Source: Spirochaetaceae bacterium 4572_59
Lineage (GTDB): Bacteria; Spirochaetota; Spirochaetia; DSM-2461
Assembly: GCA_002084805.1 (NCBI GenBank)
Contig: NBMC01000015.1
Coordinates: 1-64,000, forward strand
Direction: 5' to 3'
Length of the DNA: 64,000 nt
Below, piece by piece: positions 59,196-64,000 of this stretch (position 1 is the stretch's first letter; each line of letters begins with the position of its first letter). The translations under genes were made by a program, and so were the position numbers. A model generated the notes under the pieces. It saw nothing but the letters and a program-made list of their open reading frames with translations, was not told the origin of the DNA and did not search any database.

Positions 59196-61097
59196 ATGTC
59201 CATTAGAGAAACAGCTGAAAAACTCAACATCTCAACTCATACTCTTAAAAACTGGCTAAAGCGTGAAAACCATGGATTGGAAGAGTTTTCTTTTGACCGG
59301 GAAAAACACCGCCTTACAAAGATGGCCAATAAGAAAAACTCAAGCGAGCAAATACTCTCGAAGGAGATGCTTTCCTGTAAAAGCAATATAGATGCACTCT
59401 CTCTTCTGTTAGAGAATCTGAATCAGCTGAAACTGGATACCCCCCATACTCTTTTTATATTTTCGCTCTTATTCCTGAAAAAAAAAGGTTTTCTCACTGA
59501 AAGAAATCAAATAGTGAAGAAAAATAATTCTCTTTGCTTTTTTGAAAACTCATTTCCCCGGAAACATCGGGTTTTAGAACAGGCAGTGGAAGAGTATTAC
59601 CAGACACTCAGCCCCTTCCCAGAAGAAAATGCCTGGCCCGCCATTCTGAATAACTCATCCATCCTGTCCGACATACTTTTAAAAGAGGCGGACCTGCCGG
59701 GACTTGTGTACCAGGCTTTGCGTCTGGAAGGAAATAAAATCCGGCAGGGTGCCTACTATACTCCAGCTAAAGTCATCCGTCAGATGCTGCAAAGCTATAA
59801 GAACCTGCCCTCGGGAGGCGTTTTTCTTGATCCCTGCTGCGGATCAGGTATGTTTCTCTGCACTTTTGCCACACTGACAAATCATCCCGAAGATGTCTAT
59901 GGAATGGATAGTGATCCCCTGGCCGTTTATCTGGCCAGAATCAATTTATACATACGTTTCCCCTCTATTTCCGGGCTGAGTCATATCCGCGAGGCCGACT
60001 CCCTCAGTTCTTCCAGCTGGAATCTGAGAGAACCGTCGGTCATTGCCACCAATCCCCCCTGGGGAGCCCATTACTCTCAAAGTAAAAAAAAGGATTTGCG
60101 GATGCAGTATGAGCCGATCCGTTCGGGAGAATCCTTCTCCCTATTTATAAGCAAATCAATAAAAGAGATTCCCGAGGGATGTAAAGCTTCCTTTCTACTG
60201 CCAGAATCAATCCTGTATGTAAAAGCCCATGAGGATATACGCAGGAAGATACTTAATGAAGCACCCCCTGTGAAAATCGTCTTTCACGGCCCCATTTTTC
60301 AGGGCGTCTATACCTCTGTTATTCAAATGGAAATTGTAAAAGGCGGAAAACAGCGCAAGACAGAGATTCGTTTTAACAGCAATGAAGGAAAAACTCTTAT
60401 AAAGGAAAAGCAATCTTTAAAGAGATACGATTACAACAAATTCTGCTGCTTCAATATTCACTGCTCCAACAGAGACAGAGAGATTCTTGATCAGATTTAC
60501 AGGGGACAGAGCTCTCTTCCTGAAAAAGGGAGCCAATGGATCCTTGGAACCGTAACCGGTGATAATAATTACTTTTTAAGAGAGACCCCGGAAAAGGGAA
60601 CAATTCCGATTCTCAGCGGTAAAGAACTGCACCCTTTTTATGCAGACCCGCCCCGGCTTTATATCAGAACCGATGCGGGAACATGGCAGCAGACCCGAGG
60701 TGCAAAAGACTATGGACCGGACAAAATTATCTACAGCTTTATCGGATGTAAACCATCCTTTGTGATTGATAGAAAAGGCCTGATAACACTTAACTCGGCC
60801 AACTGTCTTATTCCCCCCGAAAATCAGAGCCTTGAAGCCCTGACAGCCTGGTATAATTCAGATCTGTTCCGCTTTCTCTGGCAGAAACAGTTTCACTCTC
60901 TTAAACTTCTCAAAAATCACCTGGAATCCCTTCCCGTACCCCAATGGGATGATTTGCAGAAACAGGAGCTTTTGAGTCTTGTCAAAAAAGGGGAAAAACG
61001 GCAGGATATCAAACCGGAAATTAATCGTATTGTCTACGATTTTTTCCAGATATCCCCAAAGGACAGAACATATGTCAGCACAGAAAATAGATTTTAA
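59196..61097 (+). CDS. N6-adenine DNA methyltransferase with MerR-like N-terminus (orphan or type IIG-like)
   Basis: The protein has 633 residues. Residues 1-35 (MSIRETAEKLNISTHTLKNWLKRE) are a MerR/Xre-like helix-turn-helix. SAM motif I is FLDPCCGSGMFLCTFA, and catalytic motif IV is IATNPPWGAHY, the gamma-type adenine NPPW. The C-terminal half (about 420-610) looks like a TaqI-type target-recognition domain with GTVTGDNNYFL, KIIYSFIGCKPSFVID and LKNHLESLPVPQWDD. No PD-(D/E)xK nuclease or McrC/HsdR partner is seen, so it is probably an orphan methylase or lost its nuclease. Overlaps pth by 26 bases. Confidence 0.85.
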   Translation: MSIRETAEKLNISTHTLKNWLKRENHGLEEFSFDREKHRLTKMANKKNSSEQILSKEMLSCKSNIDALSLLLENLNQLKLDTPHTLFIFSLLFLKKKGFLTERNQIVKKNNSLCFFENSFPRKHRVLEQAVEEYYQTLSPFPEENAWPAILNNSSILSDILLKEADLPGLVYQALRLEGNKIRQGAYYTPAKVIRQMLQSYKNLPSGGVFLDPCCGSGMFLCTFATLTNHPEDVYGMDSDPLAVYLARINLYIRFPSISGLSHIREADSLSSSSWNLREPSVIATNPPWGAHYSQSKKKDLRMQYEPIRSGESFSLFISKSIKEIPEGCKASFLLPESILYVKAHEDIRRKILNEAPPVKIVFHGPIFQGVYTSVIQMEIVKGGKQRKTEIRFNSNEGKTLIKEKQSLKRYDYNKFCCFNIHCSNRDREILDQIYRGQSSLPEKGSQWILGTVTGDNNYFLRETPEKGTIPILSGKELHPFYADPPRLYIRTDAGTWQQTRGAKDYGPDKIIYSFIGCKPSFVIDRKGLITLNSANCLIPPENQSLEALTAWYNSDLFRFLWQKQFHSLKLLKNHLESLPVPQWDDLQKQELLSLVKKGEKRQDIKPEINRIVYDFFQISPKDRTYVSTENRF

Positions 61098-61668
61098 ACT
61101 GATCGTATTATTGGGAAATCCGGGAAGTCAGTATGAACAGACCAGGCATAATGCCTCCTGGCTCTGTCAGGCATACCTACCCTCTGTGGATTCCCTTAGC
61201 TGGAAAGAAAAGTTCAACGGAAAATACTGCGATTACGGCCTTCCAGGTCAATCAATCCGCCTGCTGAAACCAGAAACCTTTATGAATAAGAGCGGAGAAT
61301 CCGCAGGGAAAGCCGCGACATTTTTTAAGGTAAAACCTGAAGAGATTCTCGTTGTACACGATGAGCTGGAACTGCCCTTTGGAACCGTACAATTCAGAAA
61401 AGGCGGCGGACTTGGCGGACATAATGGATTACGATCCCTGAAACAGCATCTGGGTACGGGTGATTTCTACCGCTATCGTCTGGGAATATCACGCCCTCCC
61501 CATGGAGATGTCTCCCGCTGGGTTCTATCCCCCTTCTCAGGAGAGGAAAAACCACTTCTAAGCGTTTACTGGGAGAGAAGTGCCCTTATCCTTGAAAGAA
61601 TTATCATGAACAAGACGAATAGAATTAATGAAAACGAGAAAATAGCCGTACTGGACTCTCCCGTATAA
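61072..61668 (+). CDS. pth: Peptidyl-tRNA hydrolase
   Basis: Cytosolic esterase of 198 residues that recycles peptidyl-tRNA. Motifs: LGNPGSQYEQTRHNASW with the catalytic His, LLKPETFMNKSGES, EILVVHDELELPFGTVQFRKGGGLGGHNGLRSLKQHLGT. Start at 61072 is the ATG preceded by AAAGGA and lies inside the methyltransferase gene; the longer reading to 60979 is not family-like. Confidence 0.95.
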   Translation: MSAQKIDFKLIVLLGNPGSQYEQTRHNASWLCQAYLPSVDSLSWKEKFNGKYCDYGLPGQSIRLLKPETFMNKSGESAGKAATFFKVKPEEILVVHDELELPFGTVQFRKGGGLGGHNGLRSLKQHLGTGDFYRYRLGISRPPHGDVSRWVLSPFSGEEKPLLSVYWERSALILERIIMNKTNRINENEKIAVLDSPV

Positions 61669-61682
61669 CATAAGGAAGGAAA

Positions 61683-62381
61683 ATGAAAATACAAGTTGGA
61701 ATTATTGCTGCCATGGAAGAGGAATGCAAAGGCTTGATCAAACTGATGCAGGACCGCCGGGAAACACAAATGGGGGCTTACAGCTTTCACACGGGTTTAT
61801 TGGAAGGAAAATCGGTCTGCCTGCTTCAATGCGGAATTGGAAAGGTAAATGCTGCGGTTGGAACGGCATTGATGATTCATACATGGCATCCAGCCTCTAT
61901 CCTGAATACCGGTGTGGCCGGAGGTTTTCTTTCCTCTCTGAAAATAGGAGATATTGTTCTCTCTACAGAAGTGTTACATCATGATGTGGATGTGACCATA
62001 TTCGACTATAAAATTGGACAGCTCCCGGGAGAACCGGAAAGCTACAAAGCAGACAAAGATCTGCTGAGAAAAGCTTCAGCTCTTAGTCCGCGGGATCCGG
62101 CTATTCACCTTATTCCCGGCAAAATTGCTTCAGGAGATATATTTGTTCACAAGGATGAGCAAATACAAAAAATCCGAAAAGACTTTTCTGATGTGACTGC
62201 GGTTGAAATGGAGTCTGCTGCCATAGCCCAGGTTTGCCACAGTTTTAAAACCCCTTTTCTGATTATCCGCGCGATCTCCGATGTGACAGGAGATGAGGAA
62301 AATCATGTCTCTTATGATGAGTTCATGCCCATAGCAGCAAAGAATTCCATTGACATGGTACAGAAAATCCTTAAACAATAG
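61683..62381 (+). CDS. mtnN: 5'-methylthioadenosine/S-adenosylhomocysteine nucleosidase
   Basis: Enzyme of 232 residues that cleaves SAH to S-ribosylhomocysteine plus adenine and also MTA. Recognisable blocks: IIAAMEEECKGL (catalytic Glu), GIGKVNAAVGT, NTGVAGGFLSSLKIGDIVLSTEV, DVTAVEMESAAIAQVCH (substrate Glu-Met-Glu) and RAISDVTGD (catalytic Asp). Directly upstream of luxS, which uses its product. Follows pth by 14 bases. Confidence 0.95.
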   Translation: MKIQVGIIAAMEEECKGLIKLMQDRRETQMGAYSFHTGLLEGKSVCLLQCGIGKVNAAVGTALMIHTWHPASILNTGVAGGFLSSLKIGDIVLSTEVLHHDVDVTIFDYKIGQLPGEPESYKADKDLLRKASALSPRDPAIHLIPGKIASGDIFVHKDEQIQKIRKDFSDVTAVEMESAAIAQVCHSFKTPFLIIRAISDVTGDEENHVSYDEFMPIAAKNSIDMVQKILKQ

Positions 62382-62410
62382 AATATTAAAGAAAATAGAA
62401 AGGAAAAAGA

Positions 62411-62890
62411 ATGGATAAAATACCCAGTTTTTCAATAGATCATAAGCATCTTCTGAGAGGGATTTACCTGTCCCGTCAGGATACTGTTGGAAAAGAGGTT
62501 TTGACCACCTTTGATATCCGTATCAAAGAACCAAACCGTGAGCCGGTTATGGACAATGCAGCCCTTCATACAATAGAGCACCTGGGAGCTACTTTTTTAA
62601 GAAATGATCCTCAGTGGGCGGAAAAAACAGTCTATTTCGGTCCCATGGGCTGTCGGACCGGCTGCTATGTTATTTTCAAGGGCGATTTGACGTCAAAGGA
62701 TGTTCTCCCGCTAATAACTGACATGTTCCGTTTTATAGCAGATTTCAATGGAGATATTCCCGGTGCGACTGCAAGAGATTGCGGTAATTACCTGGAGCAG
62801 AATTTGGATATGGCAAAATGGGAATCCAGGAAATACCTGAATGAAGTACTGACCAAAATAACAGATGCCAATCTGAATTATCCCGAATAG
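62411..62890 (+). CDS. luxS: S-ribosylhomocysteine lyase (AI-2 synthase)
   Basis: Enzyme of 159 residues converting S-ribosylhomocysteine to homocysteine and the AI-2 precursor DPD. Metal ligands His-His in LHTIEHLGATFLRN and the Cys in ATARDCGNYLEQNLDMAK; catalytic Cys in FGPMGCRTGCYVIF. Adjacent mtnN supplies the substrate; the two complete recycling of SAH made by methyltransferases such as the upstream adenine methylase and the SET protein. Whether AI-2 is used as a signal here is unknown. Confidence 0.96.
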   Translation: MDKIPSFSIDHKHLLRGIYLSRQDTVGKEVLTTFDIRIKEPNREPVMDNAALHTIEHLGATFLRNDPQWAEKTVYFGPMGCRTGCYVIFKGDLTSKDVLPLITDMFRFIADFNGDIPGATARDCGNYLEQNLDMAKWESRKYLNEVLTKITDANLNYPE

Positions 62891-62901
62891 GAGAAATTAC
62901 C

Positions 62902-63615
62902 ATGGCGGGAGCCCTGATTTTTAGTACATACGAAGATTTCTGCCGGCAGGCAGGTGAACATATCATTACAATTCTGAAAGCCGCAAGTATTCATAAAAGA
63001 CGTTCTTCTCTCGTTCTGGCGGGAGGAAGCACTCCCGCAGGAGTCTACCGTTATATGGCCACGAATTACCCGGATTTCCACTGGGGAAATATTGATTTTT
63101 TCCTGGGAGATGACCGATGTGTTCCGGAAACTGATAAAAATAGCAATTACCGTATGATCAATGAGAATCTTTTCTCCCTGATTCCCCATCATGCTGAGCA
63201 GATCTACACCATAGATCAGTCACTTCCCCCCGAAAAGGGAGCGGAACTCTACCATAAAAGGGTCAAAAATTACCTTAGCACAAATTGCTGGTTTGATCTT
63301 GTACTCCTGGGGATGGGCTCTGACGGCCATACTGCGTCTCTCTTCCCGGGATATCCGGAACTGGATGAGAAGGTAAAATATGCCGTGGCTACTGAGATAG
63401 AGGCCCCTATGGCCCCCTATCTCAGAAGAATAAGCATGACCGAACCCGCTCTCAAGCGCTGCTCCCATATGATGTATCTTATCAGGGGAGAAAAAAAGAG
63501 GGGAATTATGGACAGTGTAATGAAAGAGAAATCCCATCACCATTCTGCACTGAATTATCCCATAGCCCATATAAAACCGGATGCGGGTAAATCCTACTGG
63601 TACTATACGGTCTGA
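62902..63615 (+). CDS. pgl: 6-phosphogluconolactonase
   Basis: Predicted enzyme of 237 residues, DevB/Pgl type, second step of the oxidative pentose phosphate pathway. Conserved blocks: LVLAGGSTPAGVYRYMA, WGNIDFFLGDDRCVPETDKNSNYRM, DLVLLGMGSDGHTASLFPGYPEL and RISMTEPALKRCSHMMYLIRGEKK. It lies 11 bases after luxS. No zwf or gnd gene is in the window. Confidence 0.93.
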   Translation: MAGALIFSTYEDFCRQAGEHIITILKAASIHKRRSSLVLAGGSTPAGVYRYMATNYPDFHWGNIDFFLGDDRCVPETDKNSNYRMINENLFSLIPHHAEQIYTIDQSLPPEKGAELYHKRVKNYLSTNCWFDLVLLGMGSDGHTASLFPGYPELDEKVKYAVATEIEAPMAPYLRRISMTEPALKRCSHMMYLIRGEKKRGIMDSVMKEKSHHHSALNYPIAHIKPDAGKSYWYYTV

Positions 63616-63652
63616 TCTTGCTCCGTGAGCAGTGCAGGATTATGATCATTTT

Positions 63653-64000
63653 ATGATAAAGACAACGAGAGATGGCATCAGCTGGTACAGTTGGGAACTT
63701 CTTGACTCCTACGGCATTACTACCTGAACGAGACAGATGCCCTGATTCTGACTGATTCTACCCTTCTGGGAGTCATTTTTACAGCCGACTGCCTGCCTGT
63801 TATCCTCTACGATCTGAAAATGCAGGTCGGAGCAGTGATACATGCCGGTTGGAGAGGGTCATTGGAGGCTCAGCCTGGAAGAATCCGGAAGATTGCAACT
63901 GATTAACGCAGGGATTCATCCGGACAGGATTGAAATATCCGGACTCTGTACAAACTGTCACTCTGACTTCTTCTCCTGGCGGGGAGACGGCAGGAAAACC
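63653..64000 (+). pseudogene. PgeF/YfiH-type multicopper-oxidase-like (laccase-domain) protein, decayed and cut by window end
   Basis: Readable pieces in shifting frames: a 24-codon start (MIKTTRDGISWYSWELLDSYG) ending at TGA 63725; then YLNETDALILTDSTLLGVIFTADCLPVILYD...VIHAGWRGSLE, the zinc/copper-site block; then, after a jump near 63,870, INAGIHPDRIEISGLCTNCHSDFFSWRGDG, which is the normal 'gLCT.C..d.FfS.R' end block. Two internal stretches are missing (after the start and about 50-60 residues between GWRG and the end block). Continues beyond the window edge. Confidence 0.75.

Overview
The window looks like chromosomal DNA of a free-living or commensal spirochaete (Spirochaetales; Spirochaeta/Treponema-like). 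This is inferred from gene content: many TPR proteins, STAS/histidine-kinase-like ATPase partner-switching genes, a GSCFA protein, a SelB-like protein, LuxS plus MTA/SAH nucleosidase, several lipoproteins with loose spirochaete-type lipoboxes, and a tRNA without an encoded CCA. No rRNA, CRISPR array or prophage was seen. Genes are dense, often overlap by 4-20 bases, and several use TTG or GTG starts with good Shine-Dalgarno (SD) sites.

Layout. 0.1-2.2 kb (-): exported polysaccharide deacetylase and a FecR/TPR protein. 2.4-6.8 kb (+): ettA, a frameshifted REP-associated (Y1) transposase with GACGGAGG repeats, and an NhaC-type antiporter. 6.9-14.3 kb (-): one co-directional run of cysS, ECF sigma, anti-sigma, two envelope proteins (one a transglutaminase), glyA and a double cyclic-nucleotide-binding regulator. 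14.3-17.6 kb (+): murB-mgtE-GSCFA, tightly overlapping. 17.6-21.7 kb (-): SET protein, class IV aminotransferase, HDAC-like deacetylase and FGGY kinase. 21.8-25.5 kb (-): 5'-nucleotidase lipoprotein, YibE/F membrane protein, PAP2 phosphatase. 25.6-26.1 kb: an unidentified decayed gene. 26.1-32.2 kb: a sugar-type ABC importer operon with PfkB kinase and glycerophosphodiesterase, divergent from its LacI regulator, with two perfect 14-bp operators.

32.2-35.7 kb is accessory: MazEF, a coiled-coil protein, YefM-YoeB with its TGTACA operator, palindromic elements, a wrecked ImmA gene, duplicated tRNA-T-arm-like fragments and finally an intact tRNA-Met(CAT).

35.8-44.7 kb carries signalling genes: a 988-residue TPR protein; a HATPase-PilZ-STAS-HATPase cluster; a lipoprotein; an HD phosphohydrolase that may be leaderless; and a membrane protein with a textbook voltage-sensor domain but no pore, joined to an extracytoplasmic domain and a HAMP-like tail. 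44.8-54.2 kb: a 1559-residue outer-membrane candidate, mutL, and two envelope TPR proteins. 54.3-57.2 kb: a TPR protein with a degenerate Mrr-like tail, a broken metallophosphoesterase, and a ParB-like protein. 57.2-59.1 kb: a lipoprotein coupled to a SelB-like protein without a GTPase domain. 59.2-64 kb (+): orphan adenine methyltransferase, pth, MTA/SAH nucleosidase, luxS, pgl and a decayed PgeF-type laccase-domain gene.

The most unusual items are the poreless voltage-sensor receptor, the GTPase-less SelB-like protein and the four-gene partner-switching cluster. At least five genes are decayed, so this genome is losing accessory functions or, less likely, the assembly contains indel errors.
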